In this document: positions 47,284 to 57,229 of the stretch, piece after piece
How the letters are laid out: each line of letters starts with the position of its first letter
How positions within the stretch are numbered: position 1 is the first letter of the stretch
Assembly (NCBI GenBank): GCA_037833965.1
Contig: AP031354.1
Location: 5,992,001 to 6,056,000, forward strand
DNA: 64,000 nucleotides
Reading direction: 5' to 3'
Origin: Marchantia polymorpha subsp. ruderalis
Taxonomy: Eukaryota; Streptophyta; Marchantiopsida; Marchantiales; Marchantiaceae
Translations under genes and position numbers: made by a program
Notes under the pieces: model-generated
Seen by the model: only the letters and a program-made list of their open reading frames with translations
What the model was told of the DNA's origin: nothing
The model's database searches: none

Positions 47284-50200
47284 ATGGCGGGAGTATTTGG
47301 GGGCAAACTGGAAGAGGCGATATTGGATAGGCACTATGCAAAGGTGCCACACGTCACCAAGGGCGGTAGGCATAACTGGAAATGCCTACTGCAAGGTTGT
47401 CTTTTCCCAGGAACATTTTCCCAAAAAAATTATATCGAAAAGCATTGGAGGAAAGACCATGTGGACTGTCATCTCCAAATTACCCAGAAGCTTCCACCTG
47501 GACCAAAGACGACTGGAGTTTCCAGGAAGGCTGACAAGAAAGAGTTGATTGACTCTTGTGACAAGCATTTTGGTAATATCTGTCAACGTTGGATCAAGCA
47601 CAAGCAAGATAAGTTGGATTTTTTTCGAGGCGAGGTATGCAATTCTTCGGTGGCAAGTTTTTTTTTTCTATTTGCATTGTTTATTTCAAATTGAATTCAA
47701 GTAGACTTCCACAAATAATTTAAGATTTATTATGTTCAGATTGCAATAACCGTATATATGTTGCACAATTGACAGTTTGAGTTGTGTGTCTAGATTATTA
47801 AGGGATATTTCGACCAAAAGATATATTTTCTAATGACGGGAGAGGATATAGGAGAATTGGAGGAACCTCCGGTGATTTTGAGGGCCATGAGACTCGTATG
47901 CAAGAATTTCCTTCCAGGTTGGAACATGTTGAGAATTCCAGAGTTTACAAATTTTGTCTTTGATCATCTTGACGAACTACTTGATCCCTGTAAGAGAAAG
48001 GCACAGTTCGTAGATTCTATTCAAGAGTGGGTGAAGAGAGAGCATGCCAAAAACAGAAAGAGCAGTCAACGGCGAGGTATGAAGAAGTCAGAGATTGACA
48101 TTGACGAAGTTGAAGCCATGGAAGATCTTGTGGCGATCTTGAGTGCAGATGACAGTTGCAGCGATTTGAAAGCTGAGGCAAAAGAATGGATAGTATTCTG
48201 TGGTAAGTACAATTGGATTGAACAATCCAACTGGAATCCATCTTTGGAATGTAATGAACGAATAATCTTGAAATTTCTGGATTATCTCTATAGTCCAACG
48301 GGCAGGAAAGCCAAACTTGATCTTGGAGAAACCGTTCTGAGAGGTCGAATGAAGCGCATGGCAGACCTGGGTGTCATCGAAGATGAAGAGACAGCTCGGA
48401 CAAAGGTCAGACATTCTTACTCCTGACGTAAAGATTTTCCAATTTGTAATGTTTATGTTACAATTACAGATATTGCAGTTTGGATATGATCTAAGAGTAT
48501 TGTGCTTGTTATTTTTTTCAGGGTGAGATTTCAAAGTCAACTCTTGATGAATAAGAGATGTATGCTTCCGTAGAGCCCATATAGCCATTTTTTATGTCTG
48601 TACATATATCATAGGAAATTGAAAAGTGGGGAGCGAAGGTTGAAGTCAAGAGAATGGATGCAAAAAAACGAAATCTTCTCTTGGAGTGGGGAGAGAAGTA
48701 TACGGCAGACGAACTTAATACGACAGACGCCTCATATAAGATCCGTGTCAGCACATGTAATAACCCACCAAAGGCTAAAACTGCAGTATGGTGGTAAAAA
48801 GATCGAACCCACAGGGACAGAGGCAACACACAGAGTAAAAGTGTCACATTTAACAGACTTTTGGTAGAGTTTGAATTCTAGGCGACTGTCACTCCCAGAA
48901 ATACTGCAGTGCTCGACTCGGAGGCTCGACTCGGAGGAGGATCTCAACTCGGAGGATGCTCGGAGGATGCACGGTACAGCTTGGTCACTCAACACACACA
49001 CACACACCTGAAACTGGCAAAAAGCACAACTCGGAGGTCGGTCAGGACCTCCGCTTCGGATTTCAGGAGGAAAGTGTCTCGCAAGTTCACTCAGAGGTTC
49101 TGCAGGAAGTGCCTCCCACTCCGGCTTTTACTGCCCTTCCGCCAGGAACTAGCGGGGGTACCCGGACTGGACTTCTCACTTCGGAACGAAGCCTCTACGT
49201 ACGCCGTGGACGTCACCCTCGACTATCACACAAAACGCAGGGAGTGCAGACCCGACTGAGAACTTACTGAAAACACGATCCAGTAACACACACACAACCT
49301 GAATTACAAACCAAGGTTTACACGAAGTAATGAAACTTCACATTGGCATTCAGGGGAAACTTCCCGTAGGAGTACAATCAGGATATGTCACTCGAAGGAG
49401 TAAGGGGGAACTGTTCAAGTATCTAACTCGCAGCCGGCTCTGAGTATCAGAAATCACCCGCAGGTGCAGATCCGCACTACTCAAGTCTCTAACCGGGTGC
49501 GAGCTCTGAACATTCAGCCGAAGGCCTTCAACTACAACATACGGTAACTTCGCTATGCTGCAGCTTCTCTACGTGGTGCCAGGACCAAAATGCACAAACA
49601 CGCCAAGAAAGTGAGTTCCTGATCTGCACTTCCGAAACTGGAAGAGTCCAAAGGCAAAACGCCTTGAACTACTTTATACCTTCTAAGGTCCTAACTAACA
49701 CTACACTACCCGCTAGGGTGCGAGCCGCAACAGATCCTACACCTGAGAAGTCGGCGGCTACCTTCCCCTCTAACTTACAACCTAAATCTAACCCTAACCC
49801 TAAATCTAAATCCTAAGCCTACTGTACAGAGCCGCCAGCGTCTTTACATCCGAGATCTGAGGCTGAATATGTGCAGGCATGCGTGGCCGACCGAGATCAA
49901 CGGTCCCACCAAATTTCAGATCCATCCGACCGTCCATCGCAAAGATATGGACTCCGCAAGATCTCTGAACCGCATCCGGTTTGCCGACCTTGAGTTCGCC
50001 GACTCCGAGTTTGCCGACTTGAAGTTCGCCGACCTCGAGTTCGCCGACTCCGAGTTCTCCGAAGGCGTTGACCGCCGAAGACGCACTTCCGCATCTTTGC
50101 CTATTTGTAACAGTCACTCCCGACACCCATAACTCACAGATCCTTGATCCGTTTCAAGAGTTCTTGGGCTCGTTGGAACGAGCGCGTCGAGCTCTTTCTA

Positions 50201-51505
50201 ACGAGACCCTAATTGAGTCAAACCGTTACGAGTTGAAAGAGTTATGCCGGTTTTATCCTTGGCCGAAGGCACACTGTCAAAGGCTTGTTATCTGTTATCG
50301 CCGAAGGCGCCCGCACGATGTTTCGCCGACTCCGAGTTCTCTGACCTCAAGTTTGCCGACCTCGAGTTCGCTGACTTGAAGTTCGCCGACCTCGAGTTCG
50401 CCGACCTCAAGTTTGCCGACTCCGAGTTTGCTGACTTGAAGTTCTTTGACCTCGAGTTTGCCAACCTCAAGTTTGCCGACTCCGAGTTTGCTGACTTGAA
50501 GTTCGCCGACCTCGAGTTTTCCGACCTCGAGTTCTTCGACCTCGAGTTCGCCGACCTCAAGTTTGCCGACTCCGAGTTTGCTGACTTGAAGTTCTTTGAC
50601 CTCGAGTTCGCCGACCTCAAGTTTTCCGACCTCGAGTTTTCCGACCTCGAGTTCTCCGACCTCGAGTTCGCCGACCTCAAGTTTGCCGACTCCGAGTTTG
50701 CCGACTTGAAGTTGACACGAAGACGTCCGTCGCCGAAGGCGAACATCTAGGGCCGAAGGTGGATATTCTGCTAACGACGAACTCCTTCCGCCTATCCGTA
50801 GGCGTTCTCCTTCGCATCTTCCGACAGTCACAACTCCCTGAGTCCTCATCCGTTCCAGGCGTTCTTGGTCTCGTTAGAACGAGCGCGTTGAGCTCTTTCC
50901 AACGAGACCCTAAGTAACTCAAGGCGTTAAGAATTTAGGAAGTTATGAGTGATCTACCGCCGAAGGTGCTCGAAGCGAGTCCTGCAGCGTGAACCGCCCG
51001 TTCCATTCCAAGCGTTCCACTGTGGCCTAAGCCCAAAACCCCTCGACTGTCCTCGATCCTCTTTTTACTCTGGCTTTGCGTACCGATTACTATTTACAGC
51101 TGCTACCACGGTACTTACTAATCAAAAATGTTCTAATTCCGACGAAAAACAAAAAGTGGGTTACCACAGCACACTTGAAAACAAAGGGTCGGTAAAATGG
51201 GCTGTTGCTGTCAACAAGTGGTGGAATAAAGTTGAATTGTTTGCAACAGCGATGTCTCTTGTTAAGGATCTTAGCAAAGGACCAGAACGTGATCGCGGCG
51301 GAAAACGTGCAAGTAAGATCGTTCCCAAGCATTTTCTTTGAGCTTTAATTTTAACTGAAATATGTTGTATCAAAATGATAATATCTGCGATTGGGTTGCT
51401 GTTATTACAGATAGGAGAACTCGTTCTTCAGATGGTAACATGGATGTAGGCATCAAGAGAAAGCCACCTGGTGAGAGGACACGACGTGCTAACATATGGC
51501 GATGA
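47284..51505 (+). CDS. BED-finger protein carried by the Mutator-like element (function unknown), interrupted by an LTR
   Basis: Exons are 47284-47634, 47794-48405, 48615-48755 continuing at 51174-51312 across the inserted LTR, and 51411-51505. All introns are GT..AG. Without the LTR and one copy of its 5-bp target repeat, the pieces sum to 1338 bp, 445 residues plus stop, in one frame. The N-terminus has a BED/C2H2-type finger (WKCLLQGC...IEKHWRKDH, residues about 33-61). The middle (about 118-320) is acidic to mixed with a KRxMKKSEIDIDEVEAMEDL stretch and FLDYLYSPTGRKAK; the tail is strongly basic (KRKPPGERTRR). I do not recognise the rest. A shorter form using an acceptor at 48521 would add only GEISKSTLDE and stop at 48554. 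It may be an accessory gene of the transposon, as mudrB is in MuDR (analogy only), or a captured host gene. The LTR now prevents a normal product. Confidence 0.7.
48756..51168. mobile_element. Solo LTR (2.4 kb) of an LTR retrotransposon, probably Gypsy-type
   Basis: It starts TGTAATAACCCAC and ends GTGGGTTACCACA, so the ends are a short inverted repeat bounded by TG..CA. The exact 5-bp repeat GCACA flanks it (48751-48755 and 51169-51173), the usual mark of LTR element insertion. There is no coding domain or second LTR, hence a solo LTR (or a non-autonomous element). TGTxxTAACCC ends resemble those of plant Gypsy elements, which is why I favour that family. It contains a 15-bp minisatellite and an internal duplication (about 50100-50330 with 50820-50990). 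The intact target repeats suggest it is the youngest layer of the nest. Confidence 0.8.
49980..50716. repeat. 15-bp minisatellite with higher-order units, inside the LTR
   Basis: Variants of GCCGACCTCGAGTTC repeat about 6 times at 49980-50067 and about 26 times at 50328-50716. They are arranged in 60-75-bp higher-order blocks (CTCGAG, CTCAAG, TCCGAG, TTGAAG variants in order). Because 15 is a multiple of three, all frames stay open and one reads as an ADLEF/ADLKF/ADSEF pentapeptide repeat. This is a by-product of the repeat and not evidence of a gene. Confidence 0.9.
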
Positions 51506-53418
51506 GTTGAAAGTCGTATGTGGACTTCGATACTGGTTAGTTTCACTTACAAAAGTCTTAAATGGCAATTTTCATACCTGTTTTTTTTCCCACTCTACCT
51601 AGATAGGCTCCAATGTGGCTCGAAAGAAGTGATATGGGGTTTTTTCTCCTCATTTCTTCCTTGTAGTTGGTGTACTTGTCCTACTTTCGAAGAGGAAGCG
51701 GATAATTATATGTATTTTGAATCGGTGTTTCAGACTGCTATGCTTTTGCTTCAATAACCATGGTAGTGTAGTTGCTTCATTCTGGAACTCGAAATCTGCT
51801 GATGTCAGTCTGAACTTGATCCTTAACATATGTTTATCCTTAACGTATTCATAAAATCACCGTTCTTGGATTCTGGGACGGTAGATCAGTATCTGATTAT
51901 AATTTTGCTTTTTCTGATACAGCTTTTATGGTGCCAACGAAGGATGCAAGTGCGATGACAAGTCCTCATGCAACCCTTGCAATTGCAAATGAGATAGAAC
52001 ACCTTCAAATTATGCTGTTTATATTCCATGAAGTCATCCTCAGTCGACTGAGGATGATGAGCTGTAGCGAAAGTTTTGCAAATCATGTATGCAGTGGCTT
52101 TATGACGCACTCATCACTTTCTGGAAGTTTGACTGTGCTTTCAGTTGACAGTTCGCAGCTTTAGAGTTTTTGTATCGGAACAAAATTGGAATAGAGCTAA
52201 ATCGTGCACTACACATTAACTTTTCTGTACACTCGGATTTCTCTACAGTCTCAGACTTATTTGAATTATGAATTTGAAGCCTTGGAGGCTAATTTTGAAT
52301 CTTTTTGTATTGTGAGATGTCAGCGTGGTTTTTAGTACCAGTTCGGTTCATGGAAGCTGTAAGTTAGGAGATAGTCAATCTACATGGTGGCACACAGGTC
52401 GAAAGCAAAAATATAGGGTCACATGAAAGGGAGAGAAACATACCCAACAAATCTAGCTCAATGATAAGAGATACAAAGAAAAGGAATCGGGACTACCTTC
52501 TCCATAAAAAGTCATTTCTTGTTCAAACAATATCCCCCGCCTATTTCTGTGTGTTTATATTCCTATAGAACTCTCATGACAAAAACAGGAAGACGTATAC
52601 AGTACTTTTGTCTGAATTTGAAGATTTTTTCTTGAACTCAATGTAGGATCACACTAAACCCTACATCACAGAATCCTGTGTATATCTGACGACATACATA
52701 AAGTCAGCAGAAGCATGTGCTGTAAGATTTCTGGTCATAGGTGTGTTATGTGAACTTACTGCATGCTTAAGTGAATTAAGTTGGACCTTGGACAGTAAGT
52801 ATGGAGAGTAGTGAGAACTGATTCGACAGAGGTATGTAATAGCCAAAAGGGTGGCGAGTTCCAAAGACAATTCTTGTCTCATCCGACAGAAGTTGCCAGT
52901 TATTGAAGCTGTCATTGGTCTGGACCTTTAGTCACATTGATTCATAATTCATCTCACAAAATGTCATATATTTGCTTCTGTTATCTGACTTTGCTCATTG
53001 CAAAATGCTCATTTCTATGCAAGATGGACGATTATAATCAGTCAGGTCCTGAGCTATCTACATCCAGCAAAAACTCAAACTATCTCGAAACTGCAGCTGT
53101 AAATATGTTAAACGATTATATGCTCTAATATGTGACTATGTTACCAATTATGCAAGTCACACAGCCATCTGAGAGCTTATAGGTGCACTAGACGTCGGCA
53201 TAGGTGACAAAGACAACATTCTGATAGTCACACAAAACTTTAAGTGAATCTACTTCGAGATTGGACGTGCCTATCAGAGGTCTCACACTGTAAGTTTCAA
53301 TGCACATCGAAGACTTCCAAATCAAATTGTTCTGAACTTTTAGTGTTCAGATACAGGTATCTGACAGATACAGGTAGAAAAGGGTTCGAGATAGAACTAT
53401 TTACTGTGTATTCTTCAC
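51506..53418. other. Non-coding right interior of the Mutator-like element
   Basis: A short frame after an acceptor-like TGATACAG (51923-51992) encodes a Cys-rich tail, GCKCDDKSSCNPCNCK, then stops. It may be the remnant of a last exon of a transposon gene, but nothing upstream joins it clearly. A 24-bp perfect palindrome lies at 52034-52057. The rest shows no coding. Confidence 0.45.
52034..52057. repeat. 24-bp perfect palindrome
   Basis: TCATCCTCAGTC followed directly by its reverse complement, no loop. Confidence 0.9.
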
Positions 53419-53460
53419 ACGACTCGCTTAGTTGCACAAACTTTTACAAACGGCCGTACT
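53419..53460 (+). repeat. Internal copy of the transposon's left tip
   Basis: About 42 bp (ACGACTCGCTTAGTTGCACA...CGGCCGTACT) are identical to the first bases of the left end (42552-42593) and in the same orientation. They lie immediately inside the right terminal inverted repeat. The right 570 bp (53421-53990) is therefore itself bounded by inverted tips. Confidence 0.9.
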
Positions 53461-53990
53461 ATACAATATGTTATCACAGTTTGATTACAAAAATTACAGT
53501 TTGAACACTAGGGATTCCATATGAGCTATCCCTCTTGCGATTCAGTTTTAGTTTTTAGTTCCCGCAACGTTCCAAGACACGACCGCAATCATTCTTACGG
53601 CGTAGATCATTGCAACGCAATAGATACAACGTTGCAGCCTCTACAGTGACGGCCCCTCTTCTACATGGTTGTTGGAATTTCATCCGGTTGAGTGCATCTA
53701 CATGGTTGCCGGAATGTATGGTCCGCCGACCCTCCCCGCAAAGTGTTCTTATAGTCCATCGTTAGATCCGTCTGCCGGAGATCACTTTGATGCTCCACCG
53801 GAAAATTGAGTGCCAATGAAAAACCTGCCCGGTTAGCCTGCCCGCACGTTCTTCCATCTTTGGTCCAAAAGAGGAGAGTCGCAGCGAAAAGAAGAACTTC
53901 CGTCACGGGTCACTGCAGGATGACACCTGCGTGGGTCTATGAAGGCCCTATATAGGGGCTATGTATAAGTTTGTGCAGCTAAACCCGTCC
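53461..53990. repeat. Right terminal inverted repeat of the Mutator-like element
   Basis: Reverse complement of the left terminal repeat, best over 53461-53747; the outer part is more diverged but the last 35 bp match the left tip. Confidence 0.85.
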
Positions 53991-55571
53991 GCTTCTATAG
54001 GCAGTGCTGAAGTTTTGTAGTCTTCCATTATGAACTTCTTGAGAACCTTTAGAGTATTAGACTTTTGGTGCAAAAAAAGTCCTACCTAACTTTAAACAAA
54101 TTCTACTCGTAAATATCTTTTAATCTCTCCAAGATCGCTCATCTCGTAATGAGTCATAAGATCAGACTTAATCTCAAAAAATTTGGACTGATTATTACCA
54201 GTGATATACATGTCATCAACGTACAACATCAATGGAACAATGAGAGAGTACTCCTTAAGGATGTAGAGGTTTGGGTCCAAATGCTACGAGTCCATCCTGC
54301 TAGACGTAAATATTTATCATTCATATTAGGCCTATGAGTTGCCTAAGCCCGTAAAGAGCTTTATTTAGCTTACACAAAAAGTTCTCAAAGCCAATTTTTG
54401 CAAATCCAAGTGGCTGGTGTACATATACTCAGTAAAATGCCATTTAAAAAGGCAATTTCTACATCGAGATCTGTGATAGGTCATCCAGAAGAGCCAACTA
54501 TGGCTGAAATGGTCCTAACTGTCGACCATTTTACTACAGGTGCAAAGATGTCAGAATAGTCCATACTTTCTTTTTGCTGAAAGCCCCTTGCCACTAGGCA
54601 GGACTTGAGTCGTGGTTCAGAATTTCCTTGTGACTCCTTCACCCAAAAAACCCATATGCAAGTGATTGCCTTGGCCCAAGGTGGTAGCGGGACTAAAGTC
54701 CAAGTGTCATTTTTGTCAATAGAATTCAACTCTTCAATCATTCACAACTTCTCGACAAATTTGTTCTAGCATTTTCCGCACCTCTTGGTCAGGTTTCATA
54801 AGTGCATTGATGCATATCATTCAGGAATATTGATTGCCCAATAAAATGTAACCTTGATGCCCAAGTAATCAATAATTTCTACATTGTAACACTCTAGTGT
54901 GTTATTAAGCACTTTGGTATAGTAATTGATATAATCCTTCCAGTAGAAGAGGGATCTCCGAGAGCTTGGAGTGATGGGCCGGTCAGATGTGAGATTTTCG
55001 TCGGTAAAATTTTGTTGAGGCAAGGGCAGTGGGGTCGGATCAGGTTTGGAGTTGGCTGAATCTGCGAATGAAGCAGACTGTGGTTCTCTGCACATCCACA
55101 GAGAACCACGGAGCCTCAACTGAGGAGGGTTCAAAAGGTGGAGGAAGTGGTTGAGCTGAGGACACAAATGGTGATGGCAACTTTGATGGAGGTTCGGTGT
55201 ACCGGCATGCAGAGGTGGAAATTCTGCAGGACGTCGGACTCGAGTGATGTAGACGCAAGAATGGATCGGACAGAAGGCGTTTTGGGATGCAGCAAAATAT
55301 TCCAATCAGCAACTAAATCCGGGTCATGACGAGCTGCGAGTCCAAATATGGATTCATTAAACATGATATTTTGGCTAATATGAACCTTCTCATTGATAGT
55401 ATCATAGACGATAGGCTTTAGATTGAGTATTGTAGCCTATGAAGCTAACTAGGACCACTTTTGTAGAAAGCTTGTCATGGAAAGTTGTCAATAGAACCGA
55501 GTCAACACATCCGAAAACTCTCAGATGTTTGAGATTAGGAATCAGTCAAGTAGAAAAGGAGTCTTGGTTTT

Positions 55572-56981
55572 TTGACAGTGGAGCTTCGTCGCAATCAAAC
55601 CGGGCATAGTTCTTTGCTTTCTGATATTGAGAAACAAACTGAACATCTTTCAGTTATGACCGCGGGTAACCAAGTCCTTTTTGTCGATGAAAAAAGCTAT
55701 CTAATCTTAACTGATAATAAGATTTTTGATGTTTTCTATGTTGTTGGTGTTAAGCGAAATCTACTTTCCGTAGGTCGCCTCACTGATTTGAGTCATATAG
55801 CATTGTTCGACTCTAAACAATGTTATGTACTCAACAAAAGAAACACACGTAAGGTATTACTTCAAGGAGAACGAGATCCACGCAATAGTCTCTACAGGCT
55901 TTCCAAGCCAAACAGTTTGTCTATGAATCCCCTCACAACATTGTCTCCTACTCAACTAATGAGGTCTACTGATGTTTGGAATATTGAAGACCCTCAACCT
56001 GATTTGCAGATGTGTTCTGTCACACAAGCAGAGCTTTGGCATTGATGCTTGGGGCATGCAAACTATCAGAAAATTCATCTGATGGTTGCCAAAAAGTTGG
56101 ATGTAGACATTCCTCAGATTCGTCATCAAGTCTCTTTGAAGCAGTTGTCTCAGGGCTAAACAAAGTAGGGACCGAGTGCCCAAGGACTCTCACACAAAGA
56201 CCACGCAACCATTACAACTACTTCATTTTGATCTCTGTGGACCTCTTCCTTGTGATTCACTAACCAAGAAACGTTACATCTTGATGTTCACCGATGATTA
56301 CACCAGATACACCTTAATCTAATTTTTGAGAACAAAGTCCGAGGCTCTACAGTCTTTTCAAGAATTCAAGATCTTGGTGGAGAATAATTACAATAGAACT
56401 ATTGCTGCTCTACGAACAGATCGGGGAGGAGAATATCTCTCAAATGCATACCATGACTTGTGTATCCAATCAGGTATTAAACACTACCTCACCAGTGCTT
56501 ATATCTCACACACCAAAATGGCATTTCTGAGCGGAAAAATAGAACTGTACTTGAAATGACTCGTAGTTTGTTATTATATACTCAGTTGCCGAAGCCTCTA
56601 TGGGAAGAGGCAGCTAGAACAGCAGTATACATATTGAATCAGCTTTTTACTAAAGCCGTCTAGATGTACACTCCTTTTCAAAAATTAACTGGTTTGATTC
56701 CCAATCTCAAACATTTGAGAGTTTTCGGATGTGCTGACTCCGTCCTATTGACAACTCTCCATGACAAGCTTTTTGCAAAAGTGCTCCCGGTTACCTTCAT
56801 AGGCTACGATACTCAATCTAAAGCCTATCGCGTCTATGATACTATCAATGAGAAGATTTATATAAGCCGAAATGTTAGGTTTAATGAATCCATATTTGGA
56901 CTCGCGGCTTGTCAATTAGGATATTTTGCTGCATACCAAAACGCTTTCTATCCCATCCATTCTTGCGTCTACACCACATGA
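55572..56981 (+). mobile_element. Second copia fragment, integrase region, head-to-head with the first
   Basis: The plus strand shows the pre-integrase region (LTDNKIFDVFYVVGVKRNLLSVG), integrase core (ALRTDRGGEYLSNAYHDLC) and integrase end (PNLKHLRVFGC). The last 300 bp (about 56690-56980) match the reverse complement of 55240-55550 at roughly 85-90%, so two copies of one copia family, or an inverted piece of the same element, face each other here. It has no LTR of its own on this strand. It is broken, with a handful of interruptions. Confidence 0.75.
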
Positions 56982-57048
56982 GTGAGTGTGACGTCCCGCA
57001 GAGGTGGATCCAGAATTATGCGTCACGTCGGACTGTGCTCTGATACCA

Positions 57049-57229
57049 TGTTGAAAATAAATGATAATTATCAGGTTAGCTAGAATATTAGTGAAGAGAA
57101 ATAATACATATAGTCCATGTAACTTGTCTTATAGTGTGCTACACATCTGATTACTTAGTTTGCTCAGTTCCTCACCTTTATAATAAGGTGACAGCTAACA
57201 TAAGACCACATACTAAACTTATACTAACA
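57049..57229 (-). repeat. Copia 5' LTR (right-hand copy) next to primer-binding site
   Basis: 181 bp, TG..CA on the minus strand, followed without gap by the initiator-tRNA primer-binding match at 57037-57048. Confidence 0.8.

Larger units (their letters stand above)
42553..53990 (+). mobile_element. Mutator-like DNA transposon (11.4 kb) with long terminal inverted repeats
   Basis: An exact 9-bp direct repeat, GCTTCTATA, flanks the element (42544-42552 and 53991-53999), the target-site length typical of Mutator-like elements. The left end begins CGACTCGCTTAGTTGCACAA and the right end, on the other strand, GGACGGGTTTAGCTGCACAA. The terminal inverted repeats run about 430 bp on the left (to 42982) and 530 bp on the right (from 53461). 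They match best over their inner 270 bp (AACATGTAGA..., GTCGGCGGACC), while the right one has an extra diverged stretch. Inside are a decayed transposase gene (43164-44691), a BED-finger gene (47284-51505) and a solo LTR (48756-51168). It sits inside a copia polymerase, so it is younger than that element. Confidence 0.9.
41039..57229 (-). mobile_element. Ty1/copia LTR retrotransposon fossil, split by a younger DNA transposon
   Basis: The element reads on the minus strand. Its 5' LTR is at 57049-57229 (begins TGTTAG, ends CA), followed by a 12-base primer-binding match to initiator tRNA (TGGTATCAGAGC, 57037-57048). Reverse-transcriptase sequence with a YVDD motif lies in 53991-54750, with integrase-end sequence behind it to about 55560. 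RNase H sequence lies at 41721-42192, joined to a polymerase tail at 42315-42540. The 3' LTR is at about 41039-41264, next to a purine-rich tract. The order RT then RNase H and the sequence type place it in copia. Gag is not recognisable. The LTRs are clearly diverged (181 versus 226 bp), so the copy is old. It is broken: besides the large insertion and an inverted second copy (55572-56981) it has roughly five to ten reading-frame interruptions. Target duplications are not evident. Confidence 0.85.

Noticed and set aside
50244-50750. 168-codon (ADLEF)n protein
   Set aside because: It is the translation of a 15-bp minisatellite inside an LTR; all frames of such an array stay open by arithmetic.
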